In this document: piece after piece, positions 41,469 to 51,326 of the stretch | Layout of the letters: each line of letters begins with the position of its first letter | Numbering within the stretch: position 1 is the stretch's first letter | Assembly (NCBI GenBank): GCA_947259915.1 | Contig: CAMYOC010000042.1 | Span: forward strand, 1-64,000 | Direction of reading: 5' to 3' | Source of the DNA: an uncultured Gammaproteobacteria bacterium | GTDB taxonomy: Bacteria; Pseudomonadota; Gammaproteobacteria; Steroidobacterales; XN24 | Length of the DNA stretch: 64,000 nucleotides | The notes under the pieces: generated by a model | What the model saw: only the letters and a program-made list of their open reading frames with translations | Told to the model about the DNA's origin: nothing | The model's database searches: none | Position numbers and translations under genes: made by a program

Positions 41469-43247
41469 ATGGAACTTAAAACACTGACATTTATTGTCGT
41501 GGGGCTGACCTTCGCCCTCTATATCGGCATCGCAATCTGGGCACGCGCGAGAACCACCGGTGACTTCTACGTCGCCGGCAAGGGCATTCATCCGGTTGCC
41601 AACGGCATGGCGACAGCAGCGGACTGGATGTCCGCGGCATCGTTTATCTCGATGGCCGGCCTGATCGCATTCCTCGGCTATGGCGGCTCGGTCTTCCTGA
41701 TGGGATGGACCGGCGGTTATGTGCTGCTGGCCATGTTGCTGGCGCCCTACCTGCGCAAATTCGGCAAATTTACGGTGCCGGAATTTGTCGGCGATCGTTA
41801 CTACTCGCAGACCGCCCGTATCGTCGCGGTGATCTGCCTGATCGTCGCCTCGGTCACCTACGTTATCGGGCAGATGCGCGGTATCGGCGTGGCCTTCTCC
41901 CGGTTCATGGAAGTCGATTTCTCCACCGGACTGTTTACCGGCATGACGATCGTCTTTATCTATGCGGTCCTGGGCGGCATGAAGGGCATCACCTACACCC
42001 AGATCGCACAATACTGCGTGTTGATCTTTGCCTATACGATCCCGGCGATCTTTATTTCGCTGAACCTGACCGGCAACCCGATCCCGCAGCTGGCCCTCGG
42101 CAGCACCATGGCCGACGGCTCGGGCGTCTATCTTCTGGACAAGCTTGATCTGATCGTGACTGATCTCGGGTTCAGGGAGTACTCGACAGCGTCTAACGGG
42201 AACATGCTGAACATGTTCCTGTATACCTTCTCGCTGATGATCGGAACGGCGGGTCTGCCCCACGTGATCATCCGCTTCTTTACCGTACCGAGGGTCAAGG
42301 ACGCCCGGTACTCCGCCGGTTGGGCACTGGTCTTCATCGCCATCCTCTACACCACGGCGCCCGCAGTCGGCGCGATGGCCCGGCTGAACCTGATCGAGAC
42401 GATCCAGACCGGCCCGGTGGGTACAGCGGATGGCAACATCCAGATGTCGGAGACCCCTGACTGGATGGACCGTTGGGCGACAACGGGCCTGCTGTCCTGG
42501 GAAGACAAGAACGGTGACGGCCGGATCCAGTACTACGACGAGAAGGGTCTCGGTGACAAGGCCGCCGAATACGGCTGGGCCGGTAACGAGATGACCAAGG
42601 TCGACCGGGACATCATGGTGCTGGCCAACCCGGAGATCGCCAACCTGCCAAACTGGGTGATTGCTCTGGTGGCGGCCGGCGGTATCGCGGCGGCGCTATC
42701 GACGGCTGCCGGTCTGTTGCTGGCGATCGCGTCGGCCATCTCTCATGACTTGCTCAAGGGCGTGTTCAAGCCGGACATCTCGGAGAAGAACGAGCTGCTG
42801 GCGAGCCGTATAGCGATGGCTTTTGCGATCGGCGTCGCTGCTTATTTCGGGCTCAATCCGCCTGGATTCGCGGCGCAGGTGGTGGCCCTGGCCTTTGGTC
42901 TCGCGGCATCGTCGATCTTCCCTGTCCTGATGATGGGTATCTTCGACAAGCGCGCCAACAGCACCGGTGCCATCGCCGGCATGCTGGTCGGTCTCGGTGT
43001 AACGCTGCTCTACATCTTCTGGTTCAAGGGCTGGTTCTTTGTCCCGGGGACCAACATGTTGCCGAACAATGCCGACAACTGGCTGCTGGGGATCTCCCCG
43101 GAGGCTTTCGGAGCCGTCGGCGCAGCGTTTAACTTCGTCACCGCGTTTGTCGTGTCGCGTGCGACCAAGGCACCGCCGGAACACATCCAGCATCTGGTGG
43201 AAGACATACGCGTCCCACGTGGCGCAATGGGAGCAAGCGGCCACTAG
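41469..43247 (+). CDS. VC_2705-type sodium:solute symporter (probable acetate/carboxylate uptake)
   Basis: 592 residues, about 13-14 helices. The SSS signature regions are AGKGIHPVANGMATAADWMSAASF, TGGYVLLAMLLAPYLRKFGKFTVPEFVGDRY and the later GGIAAALSTAAGLLLAIASAISHD. An extra soluble insertion near residues 310-390 (DKNGDGRIQYYDEKGLGDKA) has an EF-hand-like DKNGDGRIQYYDE loop, usual for this subfamily. Related ActP/VC_2705 proteins carry acetate and short acids. The gene is followed by a strong terminator. Confidence 0.9.
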   Translation: MELKTLTFIVVGLTFALYIGIAIWARARTTGDFYVAGKGIHPVANGMATAADWMSAASFISMAGLIAFLGYGGSVFLMGWTGGYVLLAMLLAPYLRKFGKFTVPEFVGDRYYSQTARIVAVICLIVASVTYVIGQMRGIGVAFSRFMEVDFSTGLFTGMTIVFIYAVLGGMKGITYTQIAQYCVLIFAYTIPAIFISLNLTGNPIPQLALGSTMADGSGVYLLDKLDLIVTDLGFREYSTASNGNMLNMFLYTFSLMIGTAGLPHVIIRFFTVPRVKDARYSAGWALVFIAILYTTAPAVGAMARLNLIETIQTGPVGTADGNIQMSETPDWMDRWATTGLLSWEDKNGDGRIQYYDEKGLGDKAAEYGWAGNEMTKVDRDIMVLANPEIANLPNWVIALVAAGGIAAALSTAAGLLLAIASAISHDLLKGVFKPDISEKNELLASRIAMAFAIGVAAYFGLNPPGFAAQVVALAFGLAASSIFPVLMMGIFDKRANSTGAIAGMLVGLGVTLLYIFWFKGWFFVPGTNMLPNNADNWLLGISPEAFGAVGAAFNFVTAFVVSRATKAPPEHIQHLVEDIRVPRGAMGASGH

Positions 43248-43270
43248 AGCCGGGATTCAAGAGACCACCG

Positions 43271-43299
43271 GAGGGCGCCCGCGGGCGCCCTCTTTTTTT
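43271..43299 (+). terminator. Rho-independent terminator of the symporter operon
   Basis: GAGGGCGCCC and GGGCGCCCTC form a perfect ten-pair stem with a two-base gap, followed by seven T. Confidence 0.92.
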
Positions 43300-43365
43300 G
43301 CCCGGCAACGGAGAATCTGAACTAGAGTTACCTCTACACATCATGACGAGGGGGAGGGAAAAGGC

Positions 43366-44061
43366 ATGCCGGCGACAGACTTCTCGCATTTTTCTCCGGA
43401 CCTGTTGGCGTTCCTCGTCGAGCTGGAGGCCAACAACGAACGTGCATGGTTCGCGGATAACAAGACCCGCTACGAGACCGAGGTGCGCGGGCCTTGTCTG
43501 GACTTCATCACCGCCATGGCGGAACCACTGGCCGGTTTTGCGCCGCATTTTTTTGCCTGGCCGCGGAAGAGCGGCGGCTCACTGATGCGTATCTATCGGG
43601 ACGTGCGCTTTGCCCGGGACAAGCGGCCATACAAAACGAATGTGGGCATACAGTTCCGCCACGAGGCGGGCAAGGATGTGCACGCGCCGGGATACTATCT
43701 GCATATCGATCCGCACCAGGCGTTTGTGGGCGCCGGTGCATGGCGGCCTGCTTCGGATGCGCTTGCCGCGATAAGGCAGCGGATCGCTGACCTCCCTGAC
43801 CAGTGGTTGGCCGCCAAAGATGCACCGGAGTTCAGCGCACGATTCAGCCTTGGCGGCGACACTCTGGTGCGGCCACCGCGCGGGTTCGATGCGGATCATC
43901 CGTGTATCGATGACATCAAGCGCAAAGACTTTATCGCGATAGCGGCACTGGACCCGGCGTCCCTGTTTCAGCCGGGTCTTGTGGAGCGTATCGCCGATGA
44001 ATTCCGTCGTGCGGACGGATTCATGCGTTTCCTGTGTGCGGCGGCCGGGGTCCGATTCTGA
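43366..44061 (+). CDS. DUF2461 family protein
   Basis: 231 residues; GGGAGG lies just before ATG 43366. The family hallmarks are LLAFLVELEANNERAWFADNK at the N-terminus, MRIYRDVRFARDKRPYKTN (Arg/Lys-rich conserved centre) and PGYYLHIDPHQAFVGAGAW. Members occur singly across bacteria; biochemical function is unknown to me. Lone gene. Confidence 0.9.
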   Translation: MPATDFSHFSPDLLAFLVELEANNERAWFADNKTRYETEVRGPCLDFITAMAEPLAGFAPHFFAWPRKSGGSLMRIYRDVRFARDKRPYKTNVGIQFRHEAGKDVHAPGYYLHIDPHQAFVGAGAWRPASDALAAIRQRIADLPDQWLAAKDAPEFSARFSLGGDTLVRPPRGFDADHPCIDDIKRKDFIAIAALDPASLFQPGLVERIADEFRRADGFMRFLCAAAGVRF

Positions 44062-44217
44062 TTTTGCCGACTACGCGCTGAGCGCGATCTGCCTGTCATA
44101 CAAGGCGGATCCTCGCCCTTCGACTGGCTGCAGCGATCGTCTATAGTCTCAGGCATCATCCGGCGGCCAGGCGCAGGCTGGCACGAGGATCGACGGATCA
44201 AACGGAGCGTGCATTAC

Positions 44218-45303
44218 ATGAGCAGAGACATACCCAGCCTTATCCCCGCATTGCATCGTCTGCGCCGGGCTCGCTTCCCTGCAGTCCTCTGCACGATCGT
44301 CGAAACGGATGGCTCGACCTATCGCAAGGCGGGGGCCCGCATGATCATAGACGGCGAGGGGAACTACCACGGCATCCTCGGTGGCGGCTGTTTCGAGGGC
44401 GATCTGGTGGAACGCGCGCGCGACGTGATCGCGGCCGGCGAACCGGCCATCGTCGAATACGATATGCGCGGAGATGAGGATCTGATCTGGGGGTTGGGCC
44501 TGGGCTGTAATGGTCTGGTCCGGCTGTTGCTGCAACCGCTGCAGGCCGAAAATGAGTACCAGCCGCTGACGTATCTGTGCGAGGCGGTGGAGGATTCTCG
44601 TCCCGCCGTCATCGCCACCGGCATTTCGGATCAACTGCTCGGTCGCTCAGTCGTCGTGGACGCATCGGGAGTTCATGAGTTCGGCATCAGCCAGACCGAG
44701 GTATCGGGTCTGATCGACGCCTGTCAGGCTCTGTTGAACGGAGGCAAGTCGCGCGGGTTTGACGCCGGCCCGGCCGGGCGTCTGTTTGTCGGTCTGATAC
44801 CGCGGCAGAACCATCTGTTGATTATGGGCGCAGGTCCCGATGCGGTGCCGATGGCGAGCGCCGCGATTGCGCTTCATTGGCGCGTCACGGTGGCCGATCA
44901 TCGCGAGCAGAATCCTGGCCGGGCGTTTTTTCCGGATGCGGTGCACCAGGTCTGCTGCAGACCCGAAGATCTGGCAGCCGCCGTTGATCTCGAGCGGGTA
45001 TCGGCAGCGCTGTTGATGAGCCACAATTTCATCGCCGACACGGCCTTCCTGAGATCCATCACCGTAGCACCGCCCGGTTATGTGGGTTTGCTGGGGCCGA
45101 CGGCGAGACGCAACGCGCTGCTCGAGACGCTGCCCGACGCACAGCGCGCCGTCCTCGAGGAACGGGTCCGCGGGCCGGTAGGTCTGGACATCGGCGGTGA
45201 CTCTCCCGCCTCGATCGCGCTTGCCACGATCGCCGAAATACACGCCTTCCTGGAGGGCGCCGACGCCGCGGCCCTGAACGGGCGCAAGAGCCGGGCCGCG
45301 TGA
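44218..45303 (+). CDS. XdhC/CoxI family protein
   Basis: 361 residues from ATG 44218 (CGGAG upstream). The XdhC-CoxI N-terminal domain is clear: ETDGSTYRKAGARMIIDG, GILGGGCFEGDLVERA and DLIWGLGLGCNGLVRLLL with the Cys thought to bind Moco. The C-terminal Rossmann part begins LLIMGAGPDAVPMASAAIAL and ends in GLDIGGDSPASIALATIAEIHA. XdhC proteins sulfurate and insert the molybdenum cofactor into xanthine/aldehyde oxidases. No such oxidase is encoded in the window, so its client lies elsewhere. Confidence 0.9.
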   Translation: MSRDIPSLIPALHRLRRARFPAVLCTIVETDGSTYRKAGARMIIDGEGNYHGILGGGCFEGDLVERARDVIAAGEPAIVEYDMRGDEDLIWGLGLGCNGLVRLLLQPLQAENEYQPLTYLCEAVEDSRPAVIATGISDQLLGRSVVVDASGVHEFGISQTEVSGLIDACQALLNGGKSRGFDAGPAGRLFVGLIPRQNHLLIMGAGPDAVPMASAAIALHWRVTVADHREQNPGRAFFPDAVHQVCCRPEDLAAAVDLERVSAALLMSHNFIADTAFLRSITVAPPGYVGLLGPTARRNALLETLPDAQRAVLEERVRGPVGLDIGGDSPASIALATIAEIHAFLEGADAAALNGRKSRAA

Positions 45304-45336
45304 AAATCTGACCGGGAACGCTGCGTTCCCCGGCGC

Positions 45337-46524
45337 TCAGGCCCAGGCCTGCTCCAGCACTGCCAACGCGTCGTCGTAACCGACTTCGGCGGGATTGAAG
45401 ATCATCGAGCCGTCGTCCAGCGACATGGCGGCGATCCGCGGCAGGTCCTCCCGTTGCACCTTGCCGGTCTCAGCCAGGGTCCGCGGCAACCCGCAACGCT
45501 GGTGAGCCTGATCCCTCAGCGCCTCGATACACGCGATCGCGGCGGTCGCCCGCCCGCTGTGCGGTGTCGAAGCATAGATTTCCGGACCGGCGAGATACAG
45601 CAGCATTTCGCCGATCTCTTCCCGTCTGGCATCCAGGTTGTAACGCAGCACATGAGGCAGAAAGATGCCCATACACATGCCGTGGTGGACACCGGCGATC
45701 GCGCCGACGCTGTGGCCGAGGGCATGGACCAGACCCACCATGGAATTGTTAAAGGCCACACCGGCCATCGCCGCCGCCAGCGCCAGCTCGAGACGACCAC
45801 CGGCGTCAGCGGGCTCGTCGAGGACCGGGATCAGAGAACGGGCGATGCGGGTGATGGCGGCGGACGCATACGCGTCGCTGAGGGGGTTTTTCGCCAGACA
45901 GGTGAACGCCTCGCTTGCATGGGTCAATGCATCCAGCGCGGTGGCGGCGGTGATCAGTGCCGGCAGCTTCAAGGTAGTCCGGGGGTCGATCACCGCCACG
46001 TCCGGCAGCAGGAACTGGGACATGAAGGGCATCTTGGTGCCGGAGTCCTCGTCCTTGATGATGCTGACCGCGGTCACCTCGGAACCGGTCCCCGCCGTGG
46101 TCGGGATCGCGATAAACGGTTTCAGCGGCCGGGTCAGATTGTTGGCGCCGGCGAACCGCTGCAGATCCTCGCCGCCTTCCGTCGCCAGGATGTTGACGGC
46201 CTTGGCCGTGTCCATCACCGAACCGCCGCCGATCGCAATTATGGAATCACAATCGCGCTCCCGGTAGAGCGCCACCGCCGCCCGCACCGAGGCCATGGAC
46301 GAATCCGGCGGCACCTGATCGAACAACGGACCGGCTGATGCGCCGCCGCTGCCCATGGCGCCGGTGACCGTATCCACCAGTCCCGCAGCCACGACGCCGG
46401 CGTCGCTGAGCAACAACGGCCGTGAGGCACCGCGGACCTCCAGCTCGAAGGGGATATGCTCGAGGGCCTTGTAGCCGGCGGCGATTTTTACCGGACAGAA
46501 GAACTCGAAGAATTCCTGACTCAT
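45337..46524 (-). CDS. Iron-containing (type III) alcohol dehydrogenase
   Basis: 395 residues. NAD-binding GGGSVMDTAKAVNIL and TTAGTGSEVTAVSIIKDE, then metal ligands: Asp and His in ALDALTHASEAF, and His in VHALGHSVGAIAGVHHG. Length and order are normal for Fe-ADH. The substrate (ethanol, butanol, diols) cannot be read. The start is three bases behind the stop of the upstream hypothetical gene, so both are co-transcribed on the minus strand. Confidence 0.93.
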   Translation of the reverse strand: MSQEFFEFFCPVKIAAGYKALEHIPFELEVRGASRPLLLSDAGVVAAGLVDTVTGAMGSGGASAGPLFDQVPPDSSMASVRAAVALYRERDCDSIIAIGGGSVMDTAKAVNILATEGGEDLQRFAGANNLTRPLKPFIAIPTTAGTGSEVTAVSIIKDEDSGTKMPFMSQFLLPDVAVIDPRTTLKLPALITAATALDALTHASEAFTCLAKNPLSDAYASAAITRIARSLIPVLDEPADAGGRLELALAAAMAGVAFNNSMVGLVHALGHSVGAIAGVHHGMCMGIFLPHVLRYNLDARREEIGEMLLYLAGPEIYASTPHSGRATAAIACIEALRDQAHQRCGLPRTLAETGKVQREDLPRIAAMSLDDGSMIFNPAEVGYDDALAVLEQAWA

Positions 46525-46527
46525 GAC

Positions 46528-47094
46528 TTATTTCCCTCCGACAAGCTGCAACAGCATGCGGGCATAGATCCTTGTCGCGGCCGCTAATTTCTCGCCCAAA
46601 CCGATGGGCGGATAGGCCTTGAGCGCGCGCCGCGCGACAAATTTTGGCAGTACCACGGCCTCCATGCGATTCAGACAGCGCACGATCTTCATGCCGGCGC
46701 CGAGGTTTCCGTCTACCGACATCCGATCGCGGGCGAAAGAGACCGCGGTGCCCTCAACAAAACCGAGCACCAGGAATGCGTGGGTCAGATGTTTGAAATC
46801 GAAACTCAGCTGCAGACGTCCGGCCTGCTGCAACGGCATCAGCCTCAGCCGTCCGTCCTGTTCGCACATGGCGAAGCCAGGGCCGCCGGCACGGACCCGC
46901 ATCGCAAAGGCGAACCCCGGCGGGAGTTCCGCCACCTCGCGCATGATCACGGGATCCACCGCGGAGCTGGCCTGGAGCAACCGACCCACCAGCCACATCA
47001 TCAGCCGTACGTAGGCACGCTGCAGCGGATACGGAATACCTGGACCGGGCCGGACGGTCGCGCCGGCGGGGCGGAATTCAGCGGGGCGATGCAT
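46528..47094 (-). CDS. Conserved hypothetical protein co-transcribed with Fe-ADH
   Basis: 188 residues without signal or clear membrane helix. Seen features: PYPLQRAYVRLMMWLVGRLL, a central strand-rich part with RLQLSFDFKHLTHAFLVLGFVEG, then DRMSVDGNLGAGMKIVRCLN and KAYPPIGLGEKLAAATRIYARMLL. The middle resembles SCP2-like lipid-binding proteins, but the match is weak. Three bases separate it from the dehydrogenase, so a role in handling its hydrophobic substrate is a guess. Confidence 0.7.
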   Translation of the reverse strand: MHRPAEFRPAGATVRPGPGIPYPLQRAYVRLMMWLVGRLLQASSAVDPVIMREVAELPPGFAFAMRVRAGGPGFAMCEQDGRLRLMPLQQAGRLQLSFDFKHLTHAFLVLGFVEGTAVSFARDRMSVDGNLGAGMKIVRCLNRMEAVVLPKFVARRALKAYPPIGLGEKLAAATRIYARMLLQLVGGK

Positions 47095-47314
47095 GGCAGA
47101 TCGGATCTCCGTCGCCTGGGTCTGCGAGGACCCGGAAGACGCATCCTAACCCAAGCTCGCGCCCTCGTGCTGCATGTGCGTCATGAGTGCCCGGTGCCGG
47201 TTTGAAAAGTCAGGCAATTTTGCTAATGATTCTAGTTACTTATGGGATTGCGGAAAACCCTGCAAGAACCCGGTTTAGCTGCTATAAATGTATTAGTGTT
47301 TGCTAAAAAGGAGA

Positions 47315-47332
47315 GGATACCGATCGGTATCC
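47315..47332. promoter_or_regulatory. Perfect 18-base palindrome in the TonB leader
   Basis: GGATACCGATCGGTATCC lies directly behind AAAAAGGAGA and 10 bases before the TonB start at 47343. It could be an operator for a dimeric repressor or a small RNA hairpin masking translation. Confidence 0.5.
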
Positions 47333-47342
47333 GGAATGATCG

Positions 47343-48068
47343 ATGACCACTATGCATCAGGTCGCAGATCACTACCCCAGCCATCATCATCTGCCCGCCC
47401 TGGCCGAGATCGAGTCCGCCGCCGCCAGGCTCCTGAAGACCATCGTCTGCGTGCTGATAGCGACCGTCATCGCGCTGCTGTTGTTCCGTTTTGACAGCGC
47501 CCTGGTCAATCGGCCAAAACAATATGATTCCGCGGCAACGCGGGTGAAGCTGCTGGATTTCATCCATGTGCAGCCCGAGGAATACCTGTATGCGAAGGAG
47601 CGGCGGCTGCCAAGAAAACCACCGCCACCGGATCGCCCGCCTCCACCGCCCAAAGTCCGGGTCAGTAGCCCTACCGACATGCCGGCCGCGATGTTGAACA
47701 TGGATATGCCGGATATCGAAATGAGTTTTGGTGCCGGCGGCGGCCCGTACATCGGACAATTCTACGGCAGCGGTGATGCGAACGCGCCAGACGGAGACGT
47801 GATGCCAATCGTGCGTATCGAGCCTCGCTATCCACGCGACGCGCTGTTGCGCGGCCTTGAAGGCTGGGTCCAGGTCGAATTCACCATCACCCCTGAGGGC
47901 GGGGTGGCCGATGCCGTGGTCGTCGGGTCAGAACCTCAACGGGTTTTTGACCGCGCCGCGGTACAGGCGATATTGCGCTGGAAATTCAAACCGCGTTTCC
48001 TTGACGGCGAAGCCGTCAGCAGACGCGCCGTCCAGACGATCGACTTCCAGCTGGAAGAAGACGTCTGA
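47343..48068 (+). CDS. TonB-family energy transducer
   Basis: 241 residues. One membrane helix (about 30-49, LLKTIVCVLIATVIALLLFRF), then a Pro-rich spacer (KPPPPDRPPPPPKVRV) for crossing the periplasm, and a C-terminal TonB domain (about 160-241: PIVRIEPRYPRDALLRGLEG, VQVEFTITPEGGVADAVVVG, RWKFKPRF, AVQTIDFQLEE). It is an orphan: no ExbB, ExbD or TonB-dependent receptor is adjacent. A GA-rich patch and a perfect palindrome precede the start. Confidence 0.9.
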   Translation: MTTMHQVADHYPSHHHLPALAEIESAAARLLKTIVCVLIATVIALLLFRFDSALVNRPKQYDSAATRVKLLDFIHVQPEEYLYAKERRLPRKPPPPDRPPPPPKVRVSSPTDMPAAMLNMDMPDIEMSFGAGGGPYIGQFYGSGDANAPDGDVMPIVRIEPRYPRDALLRGLEGWVQVEFTITPEGGVADAVVVGSEPQRVFDRAAVQAILRWKFKPRFLDGEAVSRRAVQTIDFQLEEDV

Positions 48069-48090
48069 AGCGAACGCCGCTGCGTGAGTC

Positions 48091-49653
48091 TCAGGCTTGC
48101 GCGGCCTGTGGCGCCGCCGCCGTGTCCGGTTTGACCAGGGTCATGATCCAGCGGCCGTAGAAGAACAGCCCGATCGCCGACGCCAGCGCGATCAGCGCCA
48201 TCAGGTCCCAAACAAAACCGACGTTATTGGCCTCGTACAACATCTGGGTCATCGCCTCCGGAGTGCCGTCAGCAAAGGTGACCAGATAGGGAAAAGCCTC
48301 GCCCTGAGGGATTGCCTGCAGCTGCTCCGCGCCGACCCCATTCTCTTCCAGCCAGCGCCGCGACAGGGTCTCCTTGGCCGCCAGCCGGCCATAGAGCATC
48401 GGCCCGAAATATCCCTCAAGCACCCAGCCCACGGCCAGCGGCAGCTGCGAGAAGCCCAGATACATGGCCTTCTTGTCCGGCGGCGCCATATTGCCCATGA
48501 ACTCCAGCATCTTGGGGCTGGAGAACATCTCGCCGGCGCTAAAGATCAGGATACCGAACAGGCATACCCAGGCCGCGCTGGTCCAGCCGATCAGAGCGAA
48601 GGCCAGCGCGGTCAACAAGGTTCCAAAGGTCATACTGCTGATCGCGCGCATCTTGCCGCTCAGATGGGCGAACAGGAAACAGGTGATCATGATCATGCCC
48701 GCGTTCACGTTCAACAGACCCTCCGGCATGATCCGGCTGCCGTCCTGGCTCATCCCGAGCAGGAAGATCGGGATCGGATTGGATGTTCCGTCAGGGCCAA
48801 ACAGGGTGGTGACGATGGTCGAGGTGTCGACCCAGTCGCGGATATGCAGCGGCAGCACGTCGAACAGTGCGTTAAACATGAACCAGAAACCCGACATGAT
48901 GACCAGGAAGATCCACAGTGGCGGCTTGGACAGCGCGATCAGCGAGGTCCGCACCAGGTTTTCCTCCTTGAGTTCGCCGCTGTCGATCAGGCGGCGCCGC
49001 TCGATCCGCTCGTCCATATCCGGCTCCCGATACATCAGCAGGAGCAGGAAATTGATCGAGATGATGCCGGCGCAGGCGAAGAACAGGTGCGACCATTCCA
49101 GCTGTCTGAGCGAGGCGGCAAGCAGCGGTCCCATCCAGCCGCCGATATTCACTGTCTGATAAAAGATGCCCCAGGCCATCGAGCTGTTCTTGCGGTTGGT
49201 GGCCTTGACCAGGGTCCCCTGGATCCCGGGCTTGAAGATGCCGGTACCGGTGGCCAGCACGATGGCGCCGACCACGAAGCCGCTAAAGCTCGGATAAAAG
49301 CCCATGATCAGATACGCGGCGATCTTGGTGACCGTGGACAGGAAGATCGTCTGCTTGTAGCCGATCCGGTCCGATAGCCCACCGACCAGCGCCGGCACCA
49401 GCGACTGGAACAGCGCCCAGATAAAAAAGATCTGGCCGAGCTGCTCGGCCGAGACCCCGAGACCGCCCTCGGATAGCGGCGCAGTGGCATACAGCCCGGA
49501 CACCGAACGCACGCCGTAATAGGCGAGCCGCTCGACCATCTCCATACCGCCCACGATCCAGAACACATAGCTCAGACTGCCGATCGCAGCGAACAAACCG
49601 AATTGTTTGACGTCTTCCAGGCCGTGCTCGTCGACCCCGGTCTTTTCGTTCAT
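48091..49653 (-). CDS. MFS/POT-like transporter
   Basis: 520 residues from ATG 49653 (AAAGGA upstream). Twelve or more helices. MEMVERLAYYGVRSVSGLYA resembles the ExxER region of proton-dependent oligopeptide transporters, and the cytoplasmic loop motif is GGLSDRIGYKQTIFLSTV. VLATGTGIFKPGIQGTLVK and FYQTVNIGGWMGPLLA also fit POT-like families, but the C-terminal half is divergent. A peptide or related substrate is likely. It is convergent with the tonB gene (22 bases apart) and divergent from the PutP-like gene. Confidence 0.85.
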   Translation of the reverse strand: MNEKTGVDEHGLEDVKQFGLFAAIGSLSYVFWIVGGMEMVERLAYYGVRSVSGLYATAPLSEGGLGVSAEQLGQIFFIWALFQSLVPALVGGLSDRIGYKQTIFLSTVTKIAAYLIMGFYPSFSGFVVGAIVLATGTGIFKPGIQGTLVKATNRKNSSMAWGIFYQTVNIGGWMGPLLAASLRQLEWSHLFFACAGIISINFLLLLMYREPDMDERIERRRLIDSGELKEENLVRTSLIALSKPPLWIFLVIMSGFWFMFNALFDVLPLHIRDWVDTSTIVTTLFGPDGTSNPIPIFLLGMSQDGSRIMPEGLLNVNAGMIMITCFLFAHLSGKMRAISSMTFGTLLTALAFALIGWTSAAWVCLFGILIFSAGEMFSSPKMLEFMGNMAPPDKKAMYLGFSQLPLAVGWVLEGYFGPMLYGRLAAKETLSRRWLEENGVGAEQLQAIPQGEAFPYLVTFADGTPEAMTQMLYEANNVGFVWDLMALIALASAIGLFFYGRWIMTLVKPDTAAAPQAAQA

Positions 49654-49865
49654 GTTGGTCCTTTTCCGGGTCCGGCCCGAAGCAACCGGTCTCAGATAAC
49701 CGGCGTGTAAAAAATTGCCGGCATTGTACGACATCTCTCGGGTTTGACCCGGCCGGGGCAGGATATCTCGATGTTGCGACGCCACAAGTCATGCCGGATA
49801 CGACCGTGTCGCGTCCGACCCGCGATCGATGGTTTACCATCGGCACCACGCAAGCGGCCGGCACC

Positions 49866-51326
49866 ATGATTGCTATCGACCCACCCATCCTGTTCAGCTT
49901 TGTCGCGTATCTGCTCGTCGTGCTCGTGGTGGGCATCGTCGCCTGGCGCCGCACCCGCAATCTGAAGGACTACATCCTCGGCGGCCGACGGCTGGGACGT
50001 TGGGTCACGGCCTTGAGCGCACAGGCGTCCGATATGAGCGGCTGGCTGCTGCTCGGTCTGCCCGGCTATGCCTATGTCGCGGGCATGGAATCCGCCTGGT
50101 TGCTGTCGGGACTGCTGGTCGGCACCTATCTGAACTGGAGATTCACCGCCGAGCGTCTGCGCCAGGCGACCGAGCACTACGGCGATGCGCTGACCCTGCC
50201 TGACTATCTTGAACGCCGCTTTGGCGATCGCGGCGTGCTGCGTCTGGTATCGGCGCTGTTTATCCTCGTCTTCTTTACCTTCTATACCAGTTCCGGGCTG
50301 GTCGCGGGCGGCCGTCTGTTCGAACAGGTGTTCGGTCTGCCCTATCTGGCCGCGATCACCGCGGGCGGTCTGACCGTGGTGATCTATACCTTCTTCGGCG
50401 GTTTTCTGGCAGTCAGCTGGACCGACCTGATCCAGGGTCTGCTGATGTTTCTTGCGCTTGTGGTCGTGGCCTTGTTCGCGCTGGTCGCCGTCGGTGGTAT
50501 CGAACCCATGGCCGCGGATATCGCCGTGCGAAACCCTGCGCTGCTCGATCCGTTTACCGATGTCGCCGGCGACCCGCTCGGTGGCATCGCTATTGCCTCG
50601 CTGCTCGGTTGGGGACTGGGCTATTTCGGCCAGCCCCACGTGCTGGCGCGATTTATGGCCGCGAGATCTCCGGCGGCGATCCCGGCCTCGCGGCGTATCG
50701 CAATGGTCTGGGTCAGCGTCGCGCTGGTGGCCGGGACCGTCGTTGGCCTGACCGGGATCACTCTGGTAGATCCGCCGCTGGAAGGCGCGGACTCGGAAAA
50801 GGTGTTTATGGTCCTCGCCACCTTGCTGCTGCATCCGGTGATCGCCGGCATCTGTCTGTCCGGCATTCTGGCGGCGGTGATGAGTACTGCGGATTCGCAG
50901 CTGCTGGTGGCCTCGTCGGCCGTGTCAGAAGACCTGTACAAGGGTCTGTTTCGGCGTCACGCAGGCGAGACGGAATTGCTCTGGATCGGACGGCTCGCGG
51001 TGGTCGTGATCGCCTGCCTTTCCTTCCTGCTGGCAGCCGACCCGGATAGCAAGGTGCTGGATCTGGTGGCCTATGCCTGGGCCGGTTTCGGCGCCGCCTT
51101 TGGCCCGGTCATCCTGCTCTCGCTCTACTGGCCCGCGATGAGTCGCGCCGGCGCGCTGGCGGGCGTCATCACCGGCGGTCTGACGGTGATCATATGGAAG
51201 CAGCTCGAGGGAGGCGTGTTCGACTTGTATGAAATCGTACCGGGCGTGATCGCAGCCGGCGTCGCAGTTGTGATCGCGAGTCTGGTCTGGCCGGCGCGGG
51301 CGCCAACAGATGTCGTCAGTGGCTGA
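49866..51326 (+). CDS. PutP-like sodium:solute symporter
   Basis: 486 residues from ATG 49866; a longer start at 49791 would add a hydrophilic extension. PutP hallmarks: YILGGRRLGRWVTALSAQAS with DMSGWLLLGLPG, then EHYGDALTLPDYLERRFGD, GGFLAVSWTDLIQGLLM and LSGILAAVMSTADSQLLVASSAVSEDLY (Ser-Thr of the second sodium site). Sodium-coupled proline uptake is the most likely role; related solutes are possible. It overlaps the rhomboid gene tail-to-tail by 11 bases. Confidence 0.9.
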   Translation: MIAIDPPILFSFVAYLLVVLVVGIVAWRRTRNLKDYILGGRRLGRWVTALSAQASDMSGWLLLGLPGYAYVAGMESAWLLSGLLVGTYLNWRFTAERLRQATEHYGDALTLPDYLERRFGDRGVLRLVSALFILVFFTFYTSSGLVAGGRLFEQVFGLPYLAAITAGGLTVVIYTFFGGFLAVSWTDLIQGLLMFLALVVVALFALVAVGGIEPMAADIAVRNPALLDPFTDVAGDPLGGIAIASLLGWGLGYFGQPHVLARFMAARSPAAIPASRRIAMVWVSVALVAGTVVGLTGITLVDPPLEGADSEKVFMVLATLLLHPVIAGICLSGILAAVMSTADSQLLVASSAVSEDLYKGLFRRHAGETELLWIGRLAVVVIACLSFLLAADPDSKVLDLVAYAWAGFGAAFGPVILLSLYWPAMSRAGALAGVITGGLTVIIWKQLEGGVFDLYEIVPGVIAAGVAVVIASLVWPARAPTDVVSG

